NCBI RefSeq assembly: GCF_003589595.1 | Contig: NW_020653993.1 | Coordinates: forward strand, 5,074,222 to 5,138,221 | Reading direction: 5' to 3' | DNA length: 64,000 nucleotides | Source of the DNA: Hyposmocoma kahamanoa | Taxonomy: Eukaryota; Arthropoda; Insecta; Lepidoptera; Cosmopterigidae | Shown: positions 21,335-31,411 of the stretch, piece after piece | Layout: each line of letters begins with the position of its first letter | Numbering within the stretch: the first letter of the stretch is position 1 | Position numbers and translations under genes: made by a program | Notes under the pieces: model-generated | Databases searched by the model: none | The model's input: only the letters and a program-made list of their open reading frames with translations | Told to the model about the DNA's origin: nothing

Positions 21335-21892
21335 TTACAAACGGCGGTTTGTATGCGGCGGTCCCTCTAGACGGTCAATAGCACAGTTGGCGTCTTCGAC
21401 TGAAGAAATCTCGTCCGGAATCTGAACTAGGTCTTCAGACTCGAAGAAATTGAGGTCATGACTTAACTTGCCCCAGTCCAACACCGATTTAACGGGGGTG
21501 CAAGGGTCAGGGAGGTCAGGGAAGAGGTGAAGGAGGACGGGGCGGTGATCCGAAACTAATTCGTGAACGACCTGGATCGAGTCTATTCTAAGGAGGATGT
21601 CGGGGCGGTAATTTACGTTATGCGGATAGTGGGTGGGCTCTAAGGGTGCAATTATATCGAAATGCATGGATTCGGATAGCGTCATGAGAGTGTTACCGCA
21701 CGGGTTGGTGGTGTTACAATTCCATGCATTATTTTTGGCGTTAAGGTGGCCAGTCAGAATTACAGAATCTCCTAGGGACAAGAGAGATTTGAGATCTTCG
21801 CGAATTAGCGATCGGGAAATATCAGGGGACAGGTAGGCCGAAATGAGGGTGATCGGTGGGTGGCCGGTGAAATCGAGCCGACACACATCATA
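21335..21892 (-). pseudogene. APE-type endonuclease domain of the Jockey-like LINE
   Basis: The frame begins CRLDFTGHPPITLISAYLSP. It has VILTGHLNAKNNAWNC where active elements have GDFNAKH-x-x-WG, so the catalytic aspartate is replaced by histidine. It keeps YRPDILL and the SDH motif in LVSDHRPVLLHL. The N-terminal third (including the E-x-W/H motif) is lost at 21892. This is a nicking endonuclease domain from target-primed retrotransposition, inactive here. Confidence 0.85.
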
Positions 21893-21895
21893 AGC

Positions 21896-22938
21896 TTTTA
21901 AAACAATATTACTTTAAACTTATATTCACTTTTCGTACCTTGACGCGCAGAAATTAAGCTTATTAAAATGTTATAACTGTAATGTTTTTATGCGGCTTTA
22001 TACCGATTCATTCACTGAATTCGACTTTGACATTAAGTAATTTTAAGACAGCTAATAAGAAGAACCATTGGCTTAAACGGCAACATTGTTAAAAGATAGA
22101 CAGGTAATTAGCAGAAACGTAAGTTTAAATCGCAACACTGAACCAGACTTAGCCTGAAAGATTGATTAAATTCTATGTTACTTTCTCTAATATTTCTGTT
22201 GAAGGAAATAAACCATTTATTTTCACACACATAAAAAATACAGAAATGATTTTTTTTCATAGATTTCCAGAAATAATTTACAGAAAATTAAATAAAAATA
22301 AAAATAAAATAAAATGTAAGTGTGATGAATACGAGCTATGGAAAATATTTTAATCCGTTTGCAGTGATTTCAACCCAACCCAGCTCTATGGAGTCGATCA
22401 CACACACTATCGCAAACAAACATCAAACAAAGATAAAATGATTGATGAAAACACTAATAATAACGAAAATAAAGTTATTCTATATTCGCATTTATATAAA
22501 AAGTAAATAAAAAAAAAAATATTAATACCACTGAGCATTATGCCTGTTAAGTGTACCGATTATGAACAAATTTCGGCAATGGAATATAATAGTATGTGAT
22601 AATTATAGGCTTGTGCAAATGAATGCTTGTAGTGGAAACTGCAATTGATTTGTAATGGACATTCGCCGGTTAGCTTCGAGATATCGAGACTAGATTTACA
22701 ATGCCCGAATATTCACCAATATGGATGGTAGGTCTTAATTTAGATTGCCGGAACGAGTGTGTAATGTATCATGTAGTTTTTTTTTCTATTCCTGTACTTT
22801 AATTTGTCAATTATAATTTCATAAACCATTTCATAAAACATATTACAAACTAGCTCTTTTTAGTTTTGAACCAAAATTCTATTGTCTCTGGTACTCGCTA
22901 ATGAACTGAAAAATTTCTGAAAGTAAAAAATTATACAG
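21896..22938. other. Unassigned AT-rich DNA with A/T microsatellite
   Basis: No gene recognised. An AAATA-rich run lies at 22285-22315. Confidence 0.45.
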
Positions 22939-23275
22939 TGAATGAAACTATTTTTCCGGATTTAATTCGCGTATATTTGTTTTTCAAACAATCCGACGTT
23001 TCGGGCCCTTTACAGGTCCCATGGTCACGGTTGACTGAGGTGGTACAGTCTTCAACCAGTAATGTTTAATATTGATGCAAACCACCCTATTTTTTCACTA
23101 TAGTTACAATAGTTATTAATTAAATACCTTATTTTTAATTTTACAAAGAAAACGTTCCAATTTACGCTACATTAAGTTTTACAAATTATTTTATTTAGTG
23201 AAATGTTATTAAGTTCAATTTATTATTAATTAATAATAGAAATTAGAATAAACTAAAACATATTAATTAGAACTG
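22939..23275 (-). mobile_element. Penelope-like element, 3' terminal region
   Basis: Minus-strand order: TTAATTAATAACTATTGTAA, GTGGTTTGCATCAATATTAA, ACTGGTTGAAGACTGTACCA, GTGACCATGGGACCTGTAAA, GGGCCCGAAACGTCGG, and an end GGAAAAATAGTTTCATTC. It begins about 125 bp beyond the stop of the GIY-YIG reading frame at 23400-23870 and runs the same way, which ties this terminal sequence to a Penelope-like element. Six or more other pieces of this end occur in the window (17760, 18540, 24616, 28558, 29292, 31412, 47852). A GGGACCT / AGGGCCC hairpin precedes GAAAC. Confidence 0.75.
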
Positions 23276-23399
23276 CAGTCTTATGTCGGTTTGGGATTTT
23301 TATTAGAGGAAATACTGGATCGCAAACTGTACCTCCTATCCTCCTATCCTCTAAATAACTGGAATGCTGATATCCAGCATTGCTAAGATATATAAATAA

Positions 23400-23870
23400 T
23401 CCTTAGTTTAAATTATTAGTCGAAAAATCATAAAGAATATGTTAGTAATATCGAACTTCCCAGCACAAAATAATGGTACGGGGAAACCATCTTCCCTGTT
23501 GAAATTAGGATGTTTTTTAATTTCAATGGCCTCTTGCAGCATCCTGGGTAGATAACGGACTTTTTTACAAGGACCTGGGGTTTGTCAAACTTCTTTGAAT
23601 GTGTAGGTTTATCCATGACATGCTCGCAGACTGCAGACTTGTTTACGTGACGGTGTTTGACATCAGCTATATGTTCTTTGACGCGGGTACAAATACTTCG
23701 CTTTGTTTGTCCAATATAAGAGAGACCGCACTCACAGTCAAGCTTGTCAAAGAAAGTTTTGGTTTCAAAGCATGGGTTGCAGCAACTCGTCTTGGGTACT
23801 GTTTGCAAGTTGACACGAGGGACAATCATAAGTGCGAGATACTGGCTTAGGGCAACATGTTGTTACTAAA
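23400..23870 (-). pseudogene. Penelope-like GIY-YIG endonuclease, C-terminal part
   Basis: The reading frame contains CECGLSYIGQTKRSICTRVK, EHIADVKHRHVNKSAVCEH and KFDKPQVLV. After a single-base frameshift near 23550 it continues LPRMLQEAIEIKKHPNFNR and EDGFPVPLF. The YIGQT box, the R-x-x-EH motif, SAV-x-EH and the E-x-IEI-x-K-x-x-x-NFNREDG tail are those of the GIY-YIG nuclease that Penelope-like retroelements carry after their reverse transcriptase. The nuclease would nick target DNA for insertion. The RT domain is absent upstream (5' truncation at about 23.9 kb) and the frameshift inactivates this copy. Confidence 0.9.
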
Positions 23871-24615
23871 TTAACGAATAAAGTAAAGAGCGAATACTCA
23901 GACACACAGTTTTCTGTGCATTGTGACAATTTTTTACATCCCCTGGATTATTAGCTTAAAGGAATTTGTAACTTTTTGACGAAGACTGTCAAGAACAGCC
24001 ACTTTCACAAGAACACTCACAACAAAAAGACAAAATGACAACTGTGCAACCAGTTGCAGTCATTTTATGACAAAAGTCGTGTACTCCAATGGAATATTCA
24101 ACAATGCTGTTAGTGAATGCTCAAAATAATGCCACGTCTTTTTAATTATTCAGCTCCTCTACATTGAGTTCACAATGTCAATTTTATTGTCGCTTGCGAC
24201 CTCGTAGAATATTTATATGGAAATTTTTAATACTTCTTGCAACCGCCAGAGACGTTGCATAGATTGATATACAAAATTGATGAGTACGTCACGCAGTCGA
24301 TAGCCACTATTAAAACCGTAGACTTACAGTCATCCAGTATATAACCAGAAATAGAGACGAAATATCATTTAATTTGGTTGAAAACTATTCTGTCAAATCA
24401 TTACCGTGACAACTGCGCTCCGATTGGCCAGCACGCATTCGATACAATTGGCGGGTGTCGTCAATTGTTTCACTTCAAATTGATCGAAAATTGCAAAATT
24501 ACATATTTAATATTTAATTACCGATGAAATGTGATTCCGCTAGTTTTGTAATTAGATGTTTTGCTGTTTTTCCCACTCCACCGACACAACAGCCCCCATT
24601 GTTAGAGGTATTATC
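23871..24615. other. Unassigned AT-rich DNA
   Basis: No gene or repeat recognised. GACTGTCAAGAACAGC near 23985 resembles text next to the LINE-tail repeat at 59680. Confidence 0.4.
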
Positions 24616-24704
24616 TTTATCGAGTTCATAAGTTTTCGCGATTGTTACACATAGGAAATGAAACTATTTTACCGGATTTAAATCGCCTATATTCGTTTTT
24701 TCAG
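24616..24704 (+). repeat. Penelope-like terminal module, inverted joint
   Basis: A head module (TATCGAGTTCATAAGTTTTC, GATTGTTACACATAGG) runs directly into the reverse complement of the Penelope-like tail (AAATGAAACTATTTTACCGG). The same joint occurs at 28558, so it is a real structure and not a chance fusion. Confidence 0.65.
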
Positions 24705-24760
24705 ACATATATGTATATTATTATCATAACAGTTAAGATATTATGTTTATTATAATAAAT

Positions 24761-25012
24761 CAGTGTTGGGCAAAATTTAATTGTTCTGGCAATTGAAGAT
24801 TGACAATTGATTAATTTGACAATTGCGAAACAGCAATTAACGATTGATCAATTGTTAGTTGCGAGAACCGCAATTAACAATTAATCAATTGCGATTTTCG
24901 CAACTAACAATTGATCAATCGTTAATCGCAAATATCTACAATTAACAATTAATCAATTTTCAATCTTTTCAATGTTTTTGATTAACAATTAACAATTAAA
25001 ACTGACAATTAT
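24761..25012 (+). mobile_element. hAT-like element end with (CAATTAACAATTGATCAATTG)-type array
   Basis: CAGTGTTGGGCAAAA at 24761 is a typical hAT terminus. It is followed by about 240 bp of repeated short palindromes (AACAATTGATCAATTG, CAATTAACAATTAATCAATT). Such subterminal arrays serve as transposase binding sites in hAT elements. No second terminus is visible before the minisatellite and the gap, so the element may be truncated. Confidence 0.6.
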
Positions 25013-25045
25013 GATAAATTTATAGGGCATATGGGGGTGAGTTAG

Positions 25046-25146
25046 TCCCGGTTGGGGGCCCCGGTTGGGAACCCCGCTTGGGAGCCCCGGTTGGGATCCC
25101 CGGTTGGGGGCCCGGTTAGGGGGCCGGTTGGGGGGCCCTGTTGGGG
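25046..25146. repeat. GC-rich minisatellite
   Basis: Seven to eight imperfect units of about 13-16 bp with core CCCGGTTGGG(G/A)(G/A)CC. The extreme base bias next to an assembly gap suggests the array may be longer in the genome. Confidence 0.85.
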
Positions 25147-25193
25147 CATTCAACAAAAATAATACAGTACCTCTACTATAAGCATCGAGTACA

Positions 25194-25593
25194 NNNNNNN
25201 NNNNNNNNNNNNNNNNNNNNNNNNNNNNNNNNNNNNNNNNNNNNNNNNNNNNNNNNNNNNNNNNNNNNNNNNNNNNNNNNNNNNNNNNNNNNNNNNNNNN
25301 NNNNNNNNNNNNNNNNNNNNNNNNNNNNNNNNNNNNNNNNNNNNNNNNNNNNNNNNNNNNNNNNNNNNNNNNNNNNNNNNNNNNNNNNNNNNNNNNNNNN
25401 NNNNNNNNNNNNNNNNNNNNNNNNNNNNNNNNNNNNNNNNNNNNNNNNNNNNNNNNNNNNNNNNNNNNNNNNNNNNNNNNNNNNNNNNNNNNNNNNNNNN
25501 NNNNNNNNNNNNNNNNNNNNNNNNNNNNNNNNNNNNNNNNNNNNNNNNNNNNNNNNNNNNNNNNNNNNNNNNNNNNNNNNNNNNNNNNNNNNN
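25194..25593. other. Assembly gap (400 N)
   Basis: Exactly 400 undetermined bases. The left flank holds the minisatellite, the right flank starts inside Rep-E. Apparent reading frames through it are meaningless. Confidence 1.
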
Positions 25594-25815
25594 ACTCCTT
25601 TTTTGTGAACCGATTTTGATGATTCTTTTTTGTTGGAAAGAGGATGCCTCAGTTTTGGTTTCATTTAAATTGGAAGAAAATATTCCACCGCTAAGGGTGG
25701 GAAACCAGAGGATGAATCCAGTTTGGCGCACTTTCGGGTAACCGATTTCAATAAAATTTGGTAAATAAATAGATGTAATTCCACGAAATTTTGAGTTACG
25801 TGAACTAACAGATAC
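25594..25815 (+). repeat. Rep-E copy 2 (5' end lost in the gap)
   Basis: Contains GTGAACCGATTTTGATGATT, TTTTGTTGGAAAGAGGATGC, ATATTCCACCGCTAAGGGTG, CCGATTTCAATAAAATTTGG and AGATGTAATTCCACGAAATT, the standard order for this family. Confidence 0.75.
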
Positions 25816-26627
25816 AAGGATAATTTATTTATTGTGTGAATAAATATCGCTTCACAACACAACATGTATAGATTTTAAAAAAGGCGGAATTTTGGTTTTT
25901 TTTAAACAGATTGCTAGCTTTTCTTCCTTCAACTCAAACTAAAATGTCATAAAAGGCACAGACGCACGCACAATGTATTAGATACAAAATAAATAATTTC
26001 AAAATTAGAATATACATTCCGAATTTCGAGCACAAAAATTTTTGCTTAATTTTGATGTAAAAACTTCATAAGGCGATGTAATGCCTGCATCTCATGATAC
26101 TGTTTACAAGCAAGTGTGATGAAAAACATTTTGACATAAAAAAAATTTCAAACATTAACATTTTTAATACATTATCTCCTCAGTACAACTCTGTGGCATC
26201 GACACCCGTGCCCACTGACCTGATGGAGAGCAACTGACATTATTTCGAAACATTGCCTTACATTCGCTGAATTTTGATAGCTTCATTGATGCAAACGGTC
26301 GATGTGCTCTTTATGACGACTATTTTTGAGAATTTGCGTTTCTCTTTTGAAAGATAGAAATCGTGAACTATATAAGTACTTTTTGAATAGACTATGTGCC
26401 TAAGAATAGAAAGTTGAACTGACAAAATTACCATGCGTTTATTATATACGTCCCTAGCAAGTTATTTCTCCTTGGGACCACTAGAGGGGGTTGTACAAAT
26501 TCCATATAAAATTGTCAAATACTCTACCCGATCGCTAGCGACAACTGTCACAGTAAGCTCATGGTAGAGGTCTTGGATGGATTTTTCTAGTTCTTATCTT
26601 ATGGTGCGTATGCCAAAAATAACACAA
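25816..26627. other. Unassigned AT-rich DNA
   Basis: No gene recognised. A CCACTAGAGGGGG phrase lies at 26480. Confidence 0.4.
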
Positions 26628-26836
26628 CTTGAGGGGCATTGATACTGTCCCCGTCATCCAGAGACATAAAGTTGCCAAGTTCCATTTACCTGTAATTTCA
26701 CTGGTGTGCTGGCACACTAATCGTTCAAAACCGGAACGCAGTCATGCTCACATTACCGCTTGGCGGCAGAAATAGGTAAGGCGGCAGTACTTCCCCGTAC
26801 AAGTAAACGTTTTCACAGGGAGCTTTACTACTAACT
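26628..26836 (-). repeat. Rep-A copy 8
   Basis: CCCCGTCATCCAGAGACATA, TCAAAACCGGAACGCAGTCA, TGCTTGGCGGC-type block and ACTTCCCCGTACAAG are present; the A-rich end is lost. Confidence 0.8.
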
Positions 26837-26940
26837 ACAAATAAACAAAAATATACAACGCCTTTATCGCATTGACGCGATGTGTTTATTATATTAAGAG
26901 TCAATACGTTTCTGAACCATTTTAATCTATATTTCAAATT

Positions 26941-27187
26941 ACACTCCCGGACACATAAATCGAGCCATCTTGCATTTTTATTTTTCAAGTGCTAGAATAA
27001 AATTTGTTTTATTGAAGAAAGAGTTTTACCCGATTTCGCAAATTCAAATTTTCACCAAACCTTTTGAAAATGACGTTTAGTACACCAGTTTCAAACTTCA
27101 ATTAGTTATTGAACAATCAAACATTATTTAAGGTAAGGATATTTAATACTGATAGTGCAAAGTGGCTCGAAATATGTGTCCGGGAGT
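26941..27187. repeat. Foldback repeat, 25-bp arms
   Basis: ACTCCCGGACACATAAATCG (left, from 26943) and the complement of 27163-27187 differ at two bases and enclose about 195 bp. Similarity fades outward. It is a probable inverted duplication or TIR element, class unknown. Confidence 0.55.
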
Positions 27188-27220
27188 ATATTTTAGAACC
27201 AATTCCAGTTTCATTCTTTA

Positions 27221-27670
27221 TAACCGACTTTTTAAAAAAAGGAGGAGGTTATACGTTCATCTGTATGTATGTTTTCAGATATCTTCGTCAATTGTGGACG
27301 GATTTTGAAAATTCTATTTCTATTTGACAGGGTGCACTTTCGTGGTCGTCCCATTATGACTAAGTCAGGATTTGATGAGGGGATATCATGAAAATCGAAG
27401 GAAATCCTTAAATTTTACAGGCATGTCCGTGTATTCACCAAGTTTTCCAAAAATCGCGGACCGATTTTGAAAATTATTCTTTTGTTTGATATACCCTTTC
27501 AAACAAAAGAATAATTTTCAAAATCGGTCCTCGAGGTGTTCGCTATCACAAATTACTAATTATTTTCCACAAATAAAAGTCGACTTTTCACTTGACACAA
27601 TTCATTACTAATAATCAGAAGTCAGAATGTGATTAGAGGATCCCATGGAAATCGAAAAAAACCGATAAGC
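27221..27670 (+). repeat. Rep-E copy 3, diverged, containing a 32-bp palindrome
   Basis: Opens ACCGACTTTTTAAAAAAAGG, then GGACGGATTTTGAAAATTCT and, near its end, GGATCCCATGGAAATCG. The segment between carries a perfect inverted duplication of its own GACCGATTTTGAAAATTATT phrase (see 27458-27530). Confidence 0.6.
27458..27530. repeat. Perfect 32-bp inverted repeat, 9-nt loop
   Basis: 27458-27489 and 27499-27530 are exact reverse complements around TATACCCTT. The perfection, inside an otherwise decayed repeat, points to a recent fold-back replication event. Confidence 0.95.
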
Positions 27671-27757
27671 AAAACTTTGAGATCGTTTTTTTTTATTAAA
27701 TGAAAAAGTTACAATTATTTTAAATAATCTTAATTTTTATTTAAAAATGATTTTGAC

Positions 27758-27905
27758 GATCTCGGTGGTAATTTAGGAAACGAACTTTTCTAAATTGATT
27801 CTGGACTAGATGTTCCGGGAAGTGCCCCAGAGTCAGTTTCATGGCTCTGGTATCATACAGGAAATTCTCTAGTATGCATTTAAGCATTTGGTGCACCTTA
27901 TATTA
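27758..27905 (+). repeat. SINE-3 fragment, body
   Basis: GATCTCGGTGGTAATTTAGG, GAACTTTTCTAAATTGATTC and GGCTCTGGTATCATA match the longer copy at 39145-39365; the tRNA-like centre is deleted. Confidence 0.55.
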
Positions 27906-28557
27906 AAAAAGAGATGCTTACTCTATCTTTATCAAGCTAAGACGCATTCCCTATGCCCTTAAAAATATAAATATAAATAATAATAAAGCCGAAAAAGAAA
28001 TTTAACGTCTGTGCAAGGATGGAGTGATCGCTTAAGCTGATCATTCTGAATGGGAAACATCCATCGTACCTATCGTAAAACTCAATGGATCAATCATTAC
28101 CTGGCATAATATGATTACTATTTAATGACCAAAGATTACCCTAGGAGAAAACAGGAGTGAATGGCCAGCAATGGAACTGGTATAAGTAAATGTAATGTAA
28201 AGAGAGGGAACGGAAAATATAGGTCAATCAAAGGCAGTTCAAATTGCACAATGACTTATACTACCTGATGGGATTATCAAGAATAATTTATTCCCACCGA
28301 AACACCCAGCAGAGGGGATTTTGATAACAATCATTCCAGGTCGACTGGATTGCATTTTGGCTGAATGAACAAGGGTTCGCAACTAATTGCGTGTCAAGAA
28401 AACCATTACGTATTTCAACTGGTTCTATCAATTTCGCAATGGCGACCTACGTGGTAGAAATGTTTTAACTATATTCACGTTCAATTATATTTTACGTAAT
28501 GAAACTATAATTCGATGCACTTTGGACTTTGCCTCCTCTACAATACTACTTAATTGA
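27906..28557. other. Unassigned AT-rich DNA
   Basis: No gene or family recognised. Confidence 0.4.
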
Positions 28558-28640
28558 TTTATCGAGTTCTTAGGTTTTCGCGATCGTGATTCGCGTTACA
28601 CATAGGACATGAAAGTATTATTTCAGATCTAAATTTAATT
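28558..28640 (+). repeat. Penelope-like terminal module, inverted joint (copy 2)
   Basis: TTTATCGAGTTCTTAGGTTT, GTTACACATAGG, then a diverged reverse tail ACATGAAAGTATTATTTCAG, as at 24616. Confidence 0.6.
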
Positions 28641-29291
28641 TACACACACAAAAATAGACTATGCTACAAGGTACGTACATTGAAATAAAAAAAAAAATAA
28701 AAGCATTTCTTAACATTTCTCATCTTATACAAAAAGGTCGCATCAATGTCGCTGCAAATTCCAAATTTCTGACAGAATACAATGTGCCCATTACGGACCT
28801 TTTTCCGATTCGATAGTTTTTTAAGCGTCCGCCACGCAACATTGGTCACGATGGTTTATGGAGGGAAATTTATTCGGTTTTTTTTGTGGTAAGGCCTTTT
28901 TAGTATGTAGAGATAATGTGTTTGGAGTGATCCGATATATAGTAGAAATAAGTACTTATACTATGGTATGGTATGGTATGTTGCAATGGGCTGCTGTATT
29001 TTGCGTGTTAATACTTATATATTACGGAGATTAGATAGGAAAGAATGAAGTGCCAGATAACCACATCAATTACCTGGTCTCAAAGCATGGACGTCAAACT
29101 ACTTACTACGAATACCAGAGCAACGAAATTAGTTGCGGGGCATATAATAAATAAAAATTCGCAAGTATAAAACCACAAATTAATTAAAAATTTTATTTAT
29201 GTACGTCCAATTTGGGAATTTCTTTTTTAATTAAGTCAAAGGAAGAGAACCGGGAAAACCTGTTTTGCTATATCAAATGCTTTAGGTATTT
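28641..29291. other. Unassigned AT-rich DNA with a GGTAT microsatellite
   Basis: A (TATGG)4 run lies at about 28961-28982. Nothing else is recognised. Confidence 0.5.
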
Positions 29292-29464
29292 ATAGGAAAT
29301 TAAACTATTTTCTGGATCGAAATCGCGTATATTTATTTTTTTTAAGCAATCCAACGTTTTGGGCCCTTTACACGTCTCATGGTCACGGTTGACCTCCCTC
29401 CTTCCCATGGGACCTGTAAAGGGTCCTATGTGTAACAATTACGAAAACCTAAGAACTCGATATG
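29292..29464 (-). repeat. Penelope-like terminal repeat, near complete
   Basis: On the minus strand: head CGAGTTCTTAGGTTTTCG, TTGTTACACATAGG, then ACCCTTTACAGGTCCCATGG, GTCAACCGTGACCATGAGAC, GGGCCCAAAACGTTGG and tail ATAGTTTAATTTCCTA. The CCTTTACAGGTCCCATGG block is the reverse complement of the later CCATGAGACGTGTAAAGG block, so the terminal repeat can fold on itself. Confidence 0.65.
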
Positions 29465-30147
29465 ATTTAGGTATTTACGATTAAATCACGGTTTTACAAA
29501 AAATATAAGATACGCCTAAGAATATTATCTAAAGAAGGTGCTAATTTCTTGCACGATATGATGTTCTTCATCCGATCATATAAAATCCTGATAACAGGCT
29601 AAAGTAACAGTCTAAAACTAATTATTTAAGAGTAAAATATCTAACTTTGCCCATAATTTTTATTTTTATATGGAAATATTTCTCTTTATGTACTACAGAA
29701 AACCTGCTAAATTTTTGTTTTCTACTGAAGCCCTGTAATTATTAAATTTACATTTATCTCTAAATTTGAAAATTGCTCAACAGTTAAATAACGCGCCGCT
29801 CCGCCCGCTGCCCCGTCAGTTGCCATCGGGCGCTTGTCGATGTCGGATCTGCGTCAATTTTTCTCCGCCTGTTCTTATTTTATTCATATTAATTTTCAGC
29901 GTTTGTGTTGCGGGACGCGAGGAGTGGTCCCCCATACCTCACCTCCTAAAATGTAAGCTCGCGTTGAAATATGTCGCTTGGAATTCGTCCTGGTCCAGAA
30001 CTGGACACTCAACTCTCCCACAGCTTATTATTATTACCATTAACGTATGAAATAAAACAAACGCCTAACCCACGAGGTCAACAATTCTTAAGTAAAAATT
30101 TACAAAAATTTTTATTAAAACTAAGACGAGAAAAGGGTACGTGACCT
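29465..30147. other. Unassigned stretch with a GC-rich island
   Basis: 29790-30055 is GC-richer and ends in ATGAAATAAAAC, which includes an AATAAA polyadenylation-like signal. An LTR or retroposed UTR is possible, but no second copy or termini were found. Confidence 0.4.
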
Positions 30148-30222
30148 CGGTGGCCTAACGGCTTGCACAATGAACATTGAATGAGGAAGTCCAGGGTTCG
30201 GTTCCCGGTAGGACCAATTTAA
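30148..30222 (+). repeat. SINE-3 tRNA-like head
   Basis: A box GGTGGCCTAACGGCTTGCAC and B box GGGTTCGGTTCCCGG with a strong T stem (CCAGGG / CCCGG). Pairing of an acceptor stem is poor and there is no anticodon loop, so it is a SINE head. The same head, decayed, starts the 39145 copy. Confidence 0.65.
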
Positions 30223-30238
30223 AGAAAATGCATTATTA

Positions 30239-30478
30239 TTATTATACCAAGTGATTGGACGCACAATTAATCGTGTGGCTGGTGGTAAGTGACACTCCTG
30301 TCCATAACAATTGCAGTGTCACTTAGAGGTTTAAATCGCAAAGATGAAACATAAGTTGACAAGTCCCATGTACCTGTAATTTTACCCTTAACCCTTTGAA
30401 ACCGGAACACATTAATGGTCACCTGTTTGGCGACAGAAATCGGTAAGGTGACAGTACTTCCCTGGACTAACTCTTTCT
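30239..30478 (-). repeat. Rep-A copy 9
   Basis: Complete at both ends (TTATACCAAGTGATTGGAC to CCTGGACTAACTCTTTC) but lacking the CTGCGCCCGTCACCC block. Confidence 0.8.
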
Positions 30479-31168
30479 GTTGAGCGGTTCTAAATTAATT
30501 CTGATCTGTGTTCTGGATAATGCTCTGTAATGTAATGTTGTGGTGATAAGTAAATGGTTAATTGGTTAGTTGTCTAGCAATATTGTTATAATTCGACTCA
30601 GCGTTACTACTCTGTGCGCGTAACACATTAGATAAGCAATAGAAATAGAAAGAAAATTTACTCAATTTACGAAATTGGCCATATTTGGGCTCTTTTTGTA
30701 CAAAGTTATTGTTTATCTTAACAGTCATCCATCATTGTGACAATCTGTCACACATGTCACGTCATCTTTTCTACGTATTTGTGTTTTATGAATAATAAAA
30801 TAAATATATTTTGTATTTATTAAGGATACCCTCATAGAAATTACATTATATAATGAAACTTTTATTGAAAACTAAGTGTATCTACGTCTAGGCGTAGATT
30901 TATAAAACGGTCTTTGACTTGGACCAAGTAAAAATGGAAACTTGATATTTATTATTATTTAAATAAAAAGAGCAAGTATATCAACCACTGCGCTACAAAT
31001 CGAATAGAATGACGTTATTTGGCTTGAACACCAAATCTAATACATTTTAGAAGCAATTTATATTGATTTATACTACCCATTTATTATAAAATGAATTTTA
31101 TGAAATGATACAACATAACGATGTTTTGTAACAATGGTAGTTGATACAAGGAAAAATGCATGAAGTTA
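30479..31168. other. Unassigned AT-rich DNA
   Basis: No gene or family recognised. Confidence 0.4.
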
Positions 31169-31250
31169 AAAAAACCGATTTCAAAAGTTCGTGAAATTAC
31201 ATCTAACCCTAGTTTGCCACCCTTAGAGGTGGGATATTTTTATGGAATTA
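31169..31250 (-). repeat. Rep-E end fragment
   Basis: AAAAAACCGATTTCAAAAGT, GAAATTACATCTAACC and CACCCTTAGAGGTGGGATAT match the terminal part of Rep-E. Confidence 0.6.
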
Positions 31251-31411
31251 TTTTCGATTGCAATGGTAAATTACTTAACTGACATTATTTGCCCTTATGA
31301 AATGGCGGCTAAATGGTTAAAGTGACACGGTTTCTTTGTATTAGATGCAGGCTATATGGCTTAAACAATGATGCAATATGCTACAGTAATAGGAAACACA
31401 TATTAAATGCC
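31251..31411. other. Spacer
   Basis: AT-rich, nothing recognised. Confidence 0.4.

Larger units (their letters stand above)
19700..21895 (-). mobile_element. Jockey-like LINE, internally deleted
   Basis: On the minus strand the order is endonuclease (21886-21335), linker (21279-21040), reverse transcriptase (20900-20490), C-terminal domain (20480-19998) and 3' non-coding (to about 19700). Codon GC content is far higher than that of the surroundings. ORF1 (gag-like) and the endonuclease N-terminus are missing at the 5' side; the start lies near 21895. A 3' non-coding block (CGGGCCTGAGGGCGACCAAG, CAGGGCGCTACTG) recurs at 46905-47005. The element cannot move: stops, frameshifts and catalytic losses are listed under its parts. 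Confidence 0.85.

Noticed and set aside
21633..21836. Plus-strand open frame
   Set aside because: Antisense shadow of the endonuclease domain.
25141..25731. Open frames of 155-193 codons
   Set aside because: They run through 400 undetermined bases and have no real sequence behind them.
29766..30050. Plus-strand frame of 94 codons with a hydrophobic stretch as a membrane protein
   Set aside because: No ATG at its start, no domain, and the surroundings look like a retroelement end; not enough support.
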